From Henriciella barbarensis (lineage in GTDB: Bacteria; Pseudomonadota; Alphaproteobacteria; Caulobacterales; Hyphomonadaceae), in the NCBI RefSeq assembly GCF_003576345.1, contig NZ_QWGB01000014.1, positions 166,791-230,790 of the forward strand: DNA of 64,000 nt. The letters run 5' to 3'. The translations under genes and the position numbers were made by a program. The notes below the pieces were generated by a model that was not told the DNA's origin, searched no databases, and saw only the letters and a program-made list of their open reading frames with translations. Positions 8,341-17,104 of the stretch are shown piece after piece (the stretch's first letter is position 1; each line of letters opens with the position of its first letter).

Positions 8341-9747
8341 TTAGATCACAAGGCTTCGATCATCGTCTTCGGATTGATCACGCCCTCGGCTAGAACGTTT
8401 TTTGCGTGCTTGGTCCTGAACCAGGACAGCGAGGCAGGCGGCCGCGACGCAGGCGATGATCGGTGTGCGGGCCGGGTAATCAACCAGACTGTGGAGCATG
8501 ATGATAAGCAAGGCTATCGTAGCAGCACGACTTGTGTGCCTAATTTCATCGCTTTCCTGTTTCCATGCCTTTTTAAAAAGCTGCCAATAGAGACGCAGGC
8601 CTACGATAATCAATATCGCACCAACCAGGCCGGTTTCCATGACGAACTGGAGCACATCGTTGTGCGCATTGTTAGCGTAGGTGCGAGTAACTGAGCCGGG
8701 ATCTTCATATATCCTGAAGACATCCTCGAACGACCCGAGGCCTGTGCCGAAGAGCCAATGGTCGCGGATGATCTGGAGGGTTGTGCTCCAGATGTGTGGC
8801 CGGGACATCTCAGAACCGCTGAGAGACATTAAGCTGAGCCCCCCAAGCACCGGACTTGAGAAAACGAGCAGGCCGGCCATCATAACCAGTACGCCTGCCA
8901 AGAGTGAGAATCTGATCATGGATGGGCTGAGCGAGGCTCTTCCATTGAAAATGAAAAAGCTACCGGCGAGCGCGGGCAGGAGTAGTAGATATCCTGCAAC
9001 AGAGCCCGCAGCGAGCAGGCACAGCAAAATAGGAAGCGCCATCGCAAGGACGCTGATGGCCTTGGCGATATCGACATCGCGTGACAGCCAGCGGCGCTTC
9101 ATATCGCGAAGCAGGGCCGCCGTGAATGGCAGAGACAGCGCCAGAAAGCAGGCTTGGTGATTTGCGTTCGCAAAGATGCCGACGGGTGAATTCGGGTTAG
9201 TGACTTCGTAGAAGTATAGTCGCTGGTCATTGTTCGATAGGATCTGCGCGAACCCCAACAATGCCGTCGCTGCACCCATGGCGGGAATGATCCAGTTCAA
9301 AGTAGACGCTGATCGACGTCCGAGCACGAGAACCAGACAGTAAACAGCTAGAAACGGGGTGGCCCCGGATAGCGAAATCCTCCCGCTTTCTGGCGCTAAT
9401 GAAATCGGCATGGGGTGGTTGGCTGGGAGACTTAAAATCGTCAGTCCTTCTTCAATCACTGATCGGTCACCGAGCTTGCTCCAGATCGCCTCCGGTAGAG
9501 GCACCAATTGAAGAATACTCCATGCCGACCAGACGAAGATAATCAGGAGCAGAAACTTGGCCTTAGGTGTCTCGGATTGCCTGAGGGCAAATGGGAGCAA
9601 TGGAATGACCGTAACGATCGACAGCACGGACAGCCAGATGCGCGGCGACAATTCAGGATTAGCCGCACCGCCTAAGCCAAGGGTAGCGAAAAGGCATGCC
9701 GGAAGAGAAAGATAGCGCGCGCGGCGCAAGAAAGAACGGAAACTCAT
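8341..9747 (-). CDS. O-antigen ligase/polymerase family membrane protein (Wzy-like)
   Basis: The 468-residue protein is strongly hydrophobic with about ten to twelve membrane segments. A large periplasmic loop in the second half is followed by the family hallmark NNAHNDVLQFVMETGLVG (near residue 355-375). Wzy_C proteins either polymerise EPS repeat units or ligate glycan to a carrier. The place at the end of the wza-wzc operon favours polymerase. The start ATG overlaps the previous stop (ATGA), so translation is probably coupled to the unknown 383-residue protein. The last 25 residues are a charged cytoplasmic tail. Confidence 0.85.
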   Translation of the reverse strand: MSFRSFLRRARYLSLPACLFATLGLGGAANPELSPRIWLSVLSIVTVIPLLPFALRQSETPKAKFLLLIIFVWSAWSILQLVPLPEAIWSKLGDRSVIEEGLTILSLPANHPMPISLAPESGRISLSGATPFLAVYCLVLVLGRRSASTLNWIIPAMGAATALLGFAQILSNNDQRLYFYEVTNPNSPVGIFANANHQACFLALSLPFTAALLRDMKRRWLSRDVDIAKAISVLAMALPILLCLLAAGSVAGYLLLLPALAGSFFIFNGRASLSPSMIRFSLLAGVLVMMAGLLVFSSPVLGGLSLMSLSGSEMSRPHIWSTTLQIIRDHWLFGTGLGSFEDVFRIYEDPGSVTRTYANNAHNDVLQFVMETGLVGAILIIVGLRLYWQLFKKAWKQESDEIRHTSRAATIALLIIMLHSLVDYPARTPIIACVAAACLAVLVQDQARKKRSSRGRDQSEDDDRSLVI

Positions 9748-10895
9748 TCCGTTAGTGCCCGCTCTAGTAGATCTATTTCGAACCTTTGAATGACCGCCCG
9801 CCCGGTCCGTGGAAAATCTCCTGGTATGCCTGCGAGTTCAATCCGCTGAAACTCACAATCGCTTTCTGGAACAGTGAAGGTTTCGGTCATCGCAGTTGGT
9901 TCGGATGGAAGATTTGTGGCCCGCATCGTCCAGATTGGTGTTCTAGAATGATAACAGTAAATGGCCCATTCAAAAGCGTTCCCTCTGTCGGTGACGCTAC
10001 CAGACATTACAATGCTGGCTTGATTCAATCCCGCTGGAATTTTTGTTGCCTGACGTGCGATGGACTTGCGGCTTGGCCCGTAAGAGCTGGCGGCAAGGCC
10101 GCCATTTGGTTCGAAACTGGCTGCTTTGTTGTCGACGGTCCAACTGAACGGCCCGGCACCTCGTAGACCCTCAAAGTTCGCATCATACGGCACCGTGATT
10201 GAGGTTGCCGCCTCTGGTTCAAGAAATGTCAAAAATGCGGAGTAAGCTAGGTCCAAGCGATTTTGTCGAAGCAGCGCGCTCACGACCGCCGCTTCACCGC
10301 GCTTATCGCCATCAGCCCAGCTCCAAAGATATTTCTCCTGAGCAGACGTAGACGCGAGCCGTACAATCAGAGTTGAGGACCATCGGGGTTGGTCCGCTAT
10401 TAGGCTAGCAACGAACGGTCTTGTTTGTGAGTTTCTTGCCATCTCAGCCAAAGCGTCTAGCAAGGTACTTGAACTGGGGCCGCCTAGTGCCAAGGCCTTC
10501 GATATATGTTGCGTAGCAGCAGCATAGTCTTTTGATAGGAAATCGAGTTCTGCAAGCGAAATTCGCGCAAACGTGCTGCGAGGAGCAACCTTCAGCAAGT
10601 GATTTGCTACGCGGCGTCGGTCGGACGAGAACCCTTGGCGGGCCGAGGGTGATGCGGCGAGAAATTCGGCGAAAAGCTCACCTGCAAGAGGGGCTGCGAG
10701 GAACTGTTCCCGCAATGCAGGGATTGGCTCTTCGTTGGTGTCGAGGGTGCGGTCGCTGGGCGACGCACCCTCGTTCAAGAGTTTCGGGTCGGATAACTCG
10801 GCGCTATCTCCTAAGTCTTCGGATAGTCGGATTAGAGCGCCGGTGCCGAGCCAGATCAGAACAAGCAAGCAGATTAGGGTCGCGAGCCAGCGCAT
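9744..10895 (-). CDS. membrane-anchored TPR-like protein of EPS operon, unknown function
   Basis: The 383-residue product begins with one membrane anchor (residues 3-24), then an acidic/proline linker. A helical region (about residues 60-215) with TPR-like spacing includes ISLAELDFLSKDYAAATQHI. A C-terminal beta-rich domain (from about 225) contains FEGLRGAGPFSWTV and resembles carbohydrate-binding sandwich folds. It lies between the tyrosine kinase (2-base gap) and the Wzy-like gene (4-base overlap), so it is firmly part of the export operon. A periplasmic role linking polymerase and export machinery is plausible. I cannot assign a known family. Confidence 0.65.
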   Translation of the reverse strand: MRWLATLICLLVLIWLGTGALIRLSEDLGDSAELSDPKLLNEGASPSDRTLDTNEEPIPALREQFLAAPLAGELFAEFLAASPSARQGFSSDRRRVANHLLKVAPRSTFARISLAELDFLSKDYAAATQHISKALALGGPSSSTLLDALAEMARNSQTRPFVASLIADQPRWSSTLIVRLASTSAQEKYLWSWADGDKRGEAAVVSALLRQNRLDLAYSAFLTFLEPEAATSITVPYDANFEGLRGAGPFSWTVDNKAASFEPNGGLAASSYGPSRKSIARQATKIPAGLNQASIVMSGSVTDRGNAFEWAIYCYHSRTPIWTMRATNLPSEPTAMTETFTVPESDCEFQRIELAGIPGDFPRTGRAVIQRFEIDLLERALTE

Positions 10896-10897
10896 AA

Positions 10898-13162
10898 CTA
10901 GCCTGCGTCGCGGATATCTGCCGGATCTTCTGGACCTGAGAAAAGGTGGATTTTGCGCTGACGGCTTTCTTTGGCCGAAAGCTGCTTCTGATCGTAAGCG
11001 TAGGCGCCTTTGCCATAGTGGTAGTAGTAGTAGTCGGAATTGTAACCGACTTTCTTCGCGTCGAACTTCGTGAGAATGACGCCCAGAACATTCGTACGGC
11101 TTTCCATCAGTCGACCGATTGTACGGACAACTTGGGGCGTGCGGATGGCACTAGACTGAATAATGACAACTGTGCCCTCACATATGGACCCAAGGAGCGG
11201 CGCATCTGTGAAACTTAGAACAGGCGGAGAATCGACCAGAACCAGGTCGAACATCTGCTCAGCCTCTTCAATGATCGATTTCAGGCGCGGGTTTGAGAGC
11301 AACTCAGCCGGGTTTGGCGGGATGACGCCTGCGGGCAGGAGATAGAGGCCGTCATGACGTGACGTCACGATATTATTCTCAAGTTCAGCCTCGCGCGTCA
11401 GCATACCGGACAGACCTATTGATGCACCCGATTCTGCAACAAATGAAGGTTTGCGCATGTCCGCGTCAATGATAAGCACTCGCTGACCAATTTTCGCAAA
11501 TGCCATGGCGAGCGCCACTGTCGAACTCGTCTTGCCTTCGCTAGGACGGGTCGAGGTCACAAGCAGACTGCGCGGCGCACCGCTGGAAGTGGTAAACTGA
11601 AGCGCTGTGCGGGTCGAGAAGAAAGCCTCAGACACAGCGGATTTTGGATCTGAAAGCTCGCTTGAAACGATATCTTTATTTTTCTTCACTTTCGGAACGA
11701 CACCCACAGCCGCCAGACCGAGTTTATTCTTTACGTCGTCAGGTGTCTTAATCGTGTCATCTATAAAGTTGAGGGCGAAAGCTAGGCCCATGCCGCCAGC
11801 AAGGCCCAATACGAGTGCCATCAAGATCGCGCGGCGCAGGTTGGGCTCATACGGATGAGCCGGTACTTTAGCCTGGTCAATCACAGACACTTGGCTGGAT
11901 CCTACACCACTTGCAATCGAGATTTCCTTCATGCGCTGAAGAAGGGCTTCGTATTGCGTGCGGTTGGTGTCTACTTCGCGTTGAATAATGGTATAATCAA
12001 TGCGTCGATCACGAAGATCCTGAAGTTCGCCGCGTAGCTCGTTAACACGTTCACTCAAAGAAGCTTCCCGCGCTTCCGTAGCTCGATATTCAGCCTCCAG
12101 CGCATCGACGATTGCCGCCCGCTCGACCTCAATTTCTTCGTTAAGCGATTCGACGCGCGCCTGTAGCTGCTGCATCTCTGGATAGCCAGGTTTGAAAGTC
12201 CCGAGCTTCTCTTGGTACTCAGCATTAAGCTCTGAACGTCTCATGCGAAGGCGTCGGAGCTCTTCGCTTTCCAACATGCCACGGGTCGTTGGATTATTCT
12301 GCGCTTCGCGAAAACGCTGTTCTGCTGCGATACGCTCACTTTCGGCGGCAGCAAGTTCAGAATTGAGTGAAACGATCGAGGTAGCGTCCAGCGAACCACC
12401 GCCCCCGGAGTCCAATTCAAGAATATCCTGGCTGGAAGCGTACTCGACAAGCCGTCGTTCGGATTCCTCCAGCGCCTTCCGAGTCGTCTGCAACCGATCC
12501 TCAACAAACTGGCGGGCGTAAGCGGTCGTATTGTACTTTCTTTCAAGGTTCGTCTGAATGAAGTTCTCGACTAAAGCATTTGCTATCCGGGCCGCTTCGC
12601 GGGGGTAGGGGCTGACAAACTGAACATTGATAACACGACTGCGGCCCTGCGGGCTTACTCTCACGCCATTCACTACTTTGGTTGCAGCTTGTTGTAGACG
12701 TTCTTCACGTGGCAGCGACTGATTTGCATAACGCGGATCCGAAGGCAGATTTAACACTTCAGAAACTCGTTCCGCGAGAGAACGGCTGCGCAGCAGTGCA
12801 TACTGCGTTTCCATATACTGCCCGTCTGCAACGATTGCAGGGTCTACCGACGCTCCCTCAATAATTTGCGTCTCTTGGCGCTGAACCTCGACAGTTGCGT
12901 TGGCACGGTACATTGGCGTGACACGCAAAGTTAGTACTGCGGCGATTGAGACACTCAGAAGGGTGATAGCAAGGATCATCCATTTCCGACGGAGAAATAC
13001 TTGGAGCAAATCCCAGACATTTATCGCTTCATCGCCGCTTCCAGAACCACTAGCGTCGCGATCTATAGCCTCGAATCGTTCCCGAAAATTAGATTCCCGT
13101 TCGCCGACAGGCGCGTTTCGCGATTGCCTCTTTGGGAGATTTTCAAACCTGTCGTAATTCAT
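10898..13162 (-). CDS. polysaccharide co-polymerase with tyrosine autokinase domain (Wzc-type)
   Basis: The 754-residue protein joins a Wzz chain-length domain and a bacterial tyrosine kinase. Membrane segments lie at about 61-80 and 444-466, with a coiled-coil-rich periplasmic part (about 210-410) between. The kinase has Walker A TRPSEGKTSS (538-547), Walker A' LIIDADMRKP (563-572) and Walker B LVLVDSPP (640-647). A C-terminal tyrosine cluster (Y707, Y711-714, Y716, Y721, Y723) is the expected autophosphorylation site. It works with the Wza-like exporter encoded 21 bases upstream to control polymerisation and secretion. Confidence 0.93.
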   Translation of the reverse strand: MNYDRFENLPKRQSRNAPVGERESNFRERFEAIDRDASGSGSGDEAINVWDLLQVFLRRKWMILAITLLSVSIAAVLTLRVTPMYRANATVEVQRQETQIIEGASVDPAIVADGQYMETQYALLRSRSLAERVSEVLNLPSDPRYANQSLPREERLQQAATKVVNGVRVSPQGRSRVINVQFVSPYPREAARIANALVENFIQTNLERKYNTTAYARQFVEDRLQTTRKALEESERRLVEYASSQDILELDSGGGGSLDATSIVSLNSELAAAESERIAAEQRFREAQNNPTTRGMLESEELRRLRMRRSELNAEYQEKLGTFKPGYPEMQQLQARVESLNEEIEVERAAIVDALEAEYRATEAREASLSERVNELRGELQDLRDRRIDYTIIQREVDTNRTQYEALLQRMKEISIASGVGSSQVSVIDQAKVPAHPYEPNLRRAILMALVLGLAGGMGLAFALNFIDDTIKTPDDVKNKLGLAAVGVVPKVKKNKDIVSSELSDPKSAVSEAFFSTRTALQFTTSSGAPRSLLVTSTRPSEGKTSSTVALAMAFAKIGQRVLIIDADMRKPSFVAESGASIGLSGMLTREAELENNIVTSRHDGLYLLPAGVIPPNPAELLSNPRLKSIIEEAEQMFDLVLVDSPPVLSFTDAPLLGSICEGTVVIIQSSAIRTPQVVRTIGRLMESRTNVLGVILTKFDAKKVGYNSDYYYYHYGKGAYAYDQKQLSAKESRQRKIHLFSGPEDPADIRDAG

Positions 13163-13183
13163 GATCCGATACCGGTTCTGAGA

Positions 13184-13864
13184 CTAAAAAATAAGAAAAA
13201 AGCTCAGCAGTGGGATTGTTCGTAGAAGCTCAGTTCGGGCTCGCCGAGCTTCTGAGCCATCGACCACGATGATGTCGTTTCCGAACACTCGTGGGTTCTC
13301 TGCTTTGCCGTTGCGAATTGCCGTGAGGTTGTAGCTTGCAGCAACTTGCTCGCCGCCCACTTGGCGAAATACGACTACATTTTTGGGGTTTGCCCCTTCA
13401 GTAGGGCCTCCAGCCATCGCTACGACCTGTAAGAGTCCCATTTCACCGGTGACCTGAACCATCCCGGGATTTTTGATCGAACCATCAACGGTAACCCGTT
13501 CTATGCGGCTCTGCTGCAGAGTTACTGTTACATCGGCATCTTGCAGGTAGTCGTCTTCAAGCTTGGCTTCCAAAACCCCGGCGAGTTGGAGGGCCGTATT
13601 ACCCAGCGCGTCCACCTCTCCGATCAGGGGCATTTTGATGCGCCCGCGATGATCGACTTCATATGTGCCATTAAGCTCGTTGACGCCGAAGACCTTCACT
13701 TGGACGCTATCGCCGGGCGCAATCTCAAGTTCACCAATCTCAGCCACGATTGTCCTGTCGGGCGCCGGCAGTATCTGACCTGAATTCGCTGCGGGCTGGT
13801 TGCCACCGCAGCCGGCAGCTGCGATCGATACAGCTACGGCGAGCCACGAGAGAAATGGTTTCAT
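13184..13864 (-). CDS. polysaccharide export outer-membrane lipoprotein (Wza family)
   Basis: The 226-residue protein has a lipoprotein signal (lipobox AAGC, Cys19), a polysaccharide export domain (about residues 48-125, with GDSVQVKVFGVNELNGTYEV) and one SLBB domain (about 130-205). Wza-type proteins form the outer-membrane or periplasmic channel for secreted polysaccharide. At this length it resembles the short alphaproteobacterial forms rather than full E. coli Wza. GAGAGGGAC precedes the ATG. It is first in the operon with the tyrosine kinase, the TPR-like protein and the Wzy-like protein. Confidence 0.9.
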   Translation of the reverse strand: MKPFLSWLAVAVSIAAAGCGGNQPAANSGQILPAPDRTIVAEIGELEIAPGDSVQVKVFGVNELNGTYEVDHRGRIKMPLIGEVDALGNTALQLAGVLEAKLEDDYLQDADVTVTLQQSRIERVTVDGSIKNPGMVQVTGEMGLLQVVAMAGGPTEGANPKNVVVFRQVGGEQVAASYNLTAIRNGKAENPRVFGNDIIVVDGSEARRARTELLRTIPLLSFFLIF

Positions 13865-13896
13865 CTGTTTGTCCCTCTCAAAAGCTAAGGCGAGTT

Positions 13897-13907
13897 AACT
13901 TCTACAG
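13897..13907. promoter_or_regulatory. AACTTCTAC motif upstream of EPS export operon
   Basis: AACTTCTACAG differs by one base from the reverse complement of the core of the 25-base repeats at 8165 and 15509. It lies 33 bases before the wza-like start codon. It may be part of a shared regulatory site. The rest of the 219-base gap shows only the terminator of the neighbouring glycosyltransferase gene. Confidence 0.3.
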
Positions 13908-14031
13908 TCTACTTGCTCTGGCGCAACTGGGCGATTCGCGTCTCGGTGCATTAACAATCGCTTGGTTCTGGTAGTGTTGAGCAATTCCCGTGCCAAATCG
14001 AAAGCGCCAAGAATGCTAAGTGCAAAGAAAA

Positions 14032-14060
14032 AGCCCCGCATCCTAAGTGGAAACGGGGCT
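14032..14060 (-). terminator. terminator of glycosyltransferase gene
   Basis: A 7-bp GC-rich stem (AGCCCCG / CGGGGCT) is followed on the minus strand by TTTTTCTTT. It lies 24 bases after the stop of the gene at 14084-15442. Confidence 0.75.
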
Positions 14061-14083
14061 ACAGATGCTAAAATTTTGGACCG

Positions 14084-15442
14084 TCAGATCCGAACTTGCT
14101 CCAGAGCGCTTTGGTAGCCGCGAGAATGCTGGCTGCCGGGGATGTCGATGGCTTCGAGGCGCATGGCGCGGCGATAGATCTGGAGGGTGCGGGCGCCGAG
14201 CTCCTCGCGGGTCCAGGATTTGGCTGCTTCGAGGCCAGCCTTGCGCATTTCGAGCATGGCGTGGCGATCGTTAAAGAGGTCGAGTACGGTCTCCGCGATC
14301 GCGTCCGATGTACAGACTTCTGCCAGTCGGCCGCAATCGTAGCGGTGGATATGCTCGACAGCTGCTGGATCTTCGGCGCAAGCGACGAGCGGGCGGCCGA
14401 ATGCGGCGGCCTCGTGATACACCGATCCGAAAGACTGATAGCGCGATGGCGCGAGCACAGCTTGGCAGCGTGCCAGAATGTGCGTCATCGATTCATCGGT
14501 GACGCGGCCATAATCGAACACCTGCTCAAGTAGGCTCGTCGACACGCCAAGCTGTGACGCGCGGGCGTCGAGGGCGCCGCTCTTCAGGCCTATCAGGTGA
14601 AGCTCAGGCAGGGGCTCACCCTGATCTCGAAGCTGCTCGCTGACTTTCTGGAAGGCCAGAAGCATTTCGTCGAAACCCTTCCGGTCGCTATCGTCGCCGA
14701 TATAGGCGAGACGGAGCCTGGCGTGGGCAGGTGGGAACTGGGCAGAGATGCCGGCTTTGCGGATCACCGGATCCACCGACAGTGGGGTGACCATGTGAAT
14801 GAGGCCTGGCGTGATATCGTACCAGTCGCGGATCGCGTTCGCGTGGCTGCGGCTGTTGGAGATGATGGCATCGGCGCTGTGGTTGCACCGCGCTTCCATG
14901 CCGCTGACGATGCGGTTGGAAATACGACGACCAAGAGTGCTAGCATTAGCTTCATCAATTCCGTGCGGCGCCGAGTTACGAATAACGACCGGCAGACCAC
15001 AATCCATGAGCATGGCAGCGGGTGCGCCCCAGTTTGAAGCTTCGATCAGATCGAATGGGCGGCGCTCATGCTCTTCATGCACGCATTCACGGAATGCTGC
15101 AGCGGTTGCGGCAAACTCAAGACCCGGGATCTTGCGCATCAGACGGCGAAGGCCGGTGATGCGGCCGGCGCAGCCGATGACTTCAATGCGCTCATGATCA
15201 GTGCGGACAACATCGTCGCGGTCCATCGTAAAAACGCGAACGTTCACGCCATGTCGCGCAAGACCATGCGCGACCTCGCAGGCTACGCGGCCTTTTGCCG
15301 TCGGAATGGGCGGATACTCCCATGTCAGCAGCGCGACCTCAAGGGGTGGGTTCTCTTCCGGCCCCTCAACCGGCGCGATCGGATTGGTGTGTTGCATCTG
15401 TCTCATGCAGACCGAAACGTAAAATGCGGTTAACGGTTGCAT
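14084..15442 (-). CDS. glycosyltransferase family 4
   Basis: This protein of up to 452 residues has the GT-B layout. The N-terminal domain opens with ALLTWEYPPIPTAKGRVA, where the glycine-containing loop binds the acceptor side. The C-terminal domain carries APSRYQSFGSVYHEAAAFGRPLVA, the GT4 signature with both conserved glutamates. It probably builds the EPS repeat unit. It is a single gene with its own terminator, upstream of and on the same strand as the wza-wzc operon. The start is uncertain: ATGs at 15442, 15406 and 15397 are in frame and none has a strong ribosome-binding site. Confidence 0.85.
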   Translation of the reverse strand: MQPLTAFYVSVCMRQMQHTNPIAPVEGPEENPPLEVALLTWEYPPIPTAKGRVACEVAHGLARHGVNVRVFTMDRDDVVRTDHERIEVIGCAGRITGLRRLMRKIPGLEFAATAAAFRECVHEEHERRPFDLIEASNWGAPAAMLMDCGLPVVIRNSAPHGIDEANASTLGRRISNRIVSGMEARCNHSADAIISNSRSHANAIRDWYDITPGLIHMVTPLSVDPVIRKAGISAQFPPAHARLRLAYIGDDSDRKGFDEMLLAFQKVSEQLRDQGEPLPELHLIGLKSGALDARASQLGVSTSLLEQVFDYGRVTDESMTHILARCQAVLAPSRYQSFGSVYHEAAAFGRPLVACAEDPAAVEHIHRYDCGRLAEVCTSDAIAETVLDLFNDRHAMLEMRKAGLEAAKSWTREELGARTLQIYRRAMRLEAIDIPGSQHSRGYQSALEQVRI

Positions 15443-15508
15443 TCATGTTTGCAGATGGTAGGAATGGGTGTTGTTTTCCGACCACAGAACCGCTCACCGA
15501 ACGCGCCT

Positions 15509-15533
15509 TCAGTAGAAGTTCGCGATTTTGAGG
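15509..15533. repeat. 25-base imperfect repeat, copy B
   Basis: This copy matches 8165-8189 at 21 of 25 positions. It lies in the divergent gap between the glycosyltransferase (minus) and the Anbu operon (plus), 67 bases upstream of the former start. It is a candidate regulatory element for the EPS locus. Confidence 0.35.
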
Positions 15534-15676
15534 TTTGAAGCTTAAAGTCTTGGTTTTGTGACTGGTTTTGCGGCACACGCAATCTAATTCGGTCTGGTCA
15601 GCCCGCGCGCCATTGCCTCCAAATTTTCCGGCAGCTAGGTGTGATGTATAGCTGTGGAAAGGTACGAGCGAGACGC

Positions 15677-17104
15677 ATGTCGAAAGACAAACAGCCATTC
15701 GATGAGATGTTCGGAACAGGCGAAGAGCCGCGTGAACCGTACAAATCGTATCATAAATGGTTTGAGGGGGAGCAAAATGCGCGCCTCCGCAAGAAAGCCC
15801 ACGAGGCCGAGCAGGCGTTCCGGCGCACAGGCATCACTTTCAATGTATATGGGCGCGAAGAAGCAAATGAACGGCTGATCCCGTTCGATATCGTTCCTCA
15901 CATCCTCTCAAACCGCGAATGGCAAAAGCTGTCCGAAGGTATCGAGCAACGGGTTCGCGCGCTGAACGCGTTTCTTCACGACATTTATCACCGGCAAGAG
16001 ATACTGAAGGCCGGGCGTATCCCCGCGCACATGATCAGCAACAATGAGGCTTACCTGCCGGAGATGATCGGCGTAGAGCCGCCCGGCAGCATCTACACTC
16101 ATATCGTGGGCACTGATATCGTCCGTACGGGCGAGGACGAGTTCTTCGTGCTCGAAGACAATGCCCGAACGCCGTCTGGTGTCTCCTACATGCTCGAAAA
16201 CCGCGAGACGATGTTCGAGATGTTTCCTGAGCTCTTCATCCAGAACCGTGTCTGTTCCGTTTCGACCTATCCCAAACGCCTTCGCCGCTCGCTGGCCGCA
16301 TGCGCGCCGCCAGCGTGTGACGGCAAGCCGGTCATCGCCGTTCTGACGCCGGGTATTCACAACTCCGCCTATTTTGAACATGCCTTCCTGGCCGATGAGA
16401 TGGGCGCAGAGCTTGTTGAAGGGCATGACCTTCGCGTCGTAAATGGCCGCGTCGCGATGCGTACGACGCAGGGCTACACACCTGTTGATGTCCTTTATCG
16501 CCGCGTAGACGACGCATTCCTTGATCCGTTGAACTTCAACCCGGACTCGATGCTTGGTGTGCCGGGTATCCTCGATGTCTACCGGGCAGGGGGCATTACG
16601 ATTGCGAATGCACCGGGCACGGGGATTTCGGACGACAAGGCGATCTATTCCTACATGCCGGATATCGTCGAGTTCTATACGGGCGAGAAGGCGAAGCTGC
16701 CGAACGTGCCGACCTGGCGGTGTTCAGAGCCAGACTCGCTCGCCTATGTTCTCGACAATTTATCAGAATTGGTAGTGAAGGAAGTGCACGGGTCGGGCGG
16801 CTACGGCATGCTTGTTGGACCAGCTGCCAGCCGGAAGGAAATTGCTGAGTTTCGGGCGAAGCTGAAAGCAAAGCCAGATGGCTACATTGCCCAGCCCACA
16901 TTAGCGCTCTCGACCGTGCCGATCTTCACCAATAAGGGCCTTGCCCCGCGCCATGTTGATCTTCGGCCCTTCGTGCTCGTCTCGCCAAACGGCATCGATA
17001 TTACTCCGGGCGGCCTAACGCGTGTGGCGCTGAAGAAGGGCTCACTCGTCGTCAATTCGAGTCAGGGTGGCGGCACCAAGGATACGTGGGTGCTTGAATC
17101 ATGA
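15677..17104 (+). CDS. circularly permuted ATP-grasp protein of Anbu operon
   Basis: This 475-residue protein belongs to the circularly permuted ATP-grasp family (COG2308). Typical blocks are NVYG, the IPFDIVPHIL segment, LPEMIGVEPP, FFVLEDNARTPSGVSYMLENR and, near the C-terminus, VKEVHGSGGYGMLVGP. The family is predicted to ligate amino groups to carboxylates using ATP. It opens a four-gene operon whose order (ATP-grasp, alpha-E, transglutaminase, Anbu) is a known conserved set. The ATG at 15677 (MSKDKQ) was chosen over an upstream ATG at 15641 that adds 12 unlikely residues. The next gene overlaps by four bases. The true substrate is unknown. Confidence 0.88.
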   Translation: MSKDKQPFDEMFGTGEEPREPYKSYHKWFEGEQNARLRKKAHEAEQAFRRTGITFNVYGREEANERLIPFDIVPHILSNREWQKLSEGIEQRVRALNAFLHDIYHRQEILKAGRIPAHMISNNEAYLPEMIGVEPPGSIYTHIVGTDIVRTGEDEFFVLEDNARTPSGVSYMLENRETMFEMFPELFIQNRVCSVSTYPKRLRRSLAACAPPACDGKPVIAVLTPGIHNSAYFEHAFLADEMGAELVEGHDLRVVNGRVAMRTTQGYTPVDVLYRRVDDAFLDPLNFNPDSMLGVPGILDVYRAGGITIANAPGTGISDDKAIYSYMPDIVEFYTGEKAKLPNVPTWRCSEPDSLAYVLDNLSELVVKEVHGSGGYGMLVGPAASRKEIAEFRAKLKAKPDGYIAQPTLALSTVPIFTNKGLAPRHVDLRPFVLVSPNGIDITPGGLTRVALKKGSLVVNSSQGGGTKDTWVLES

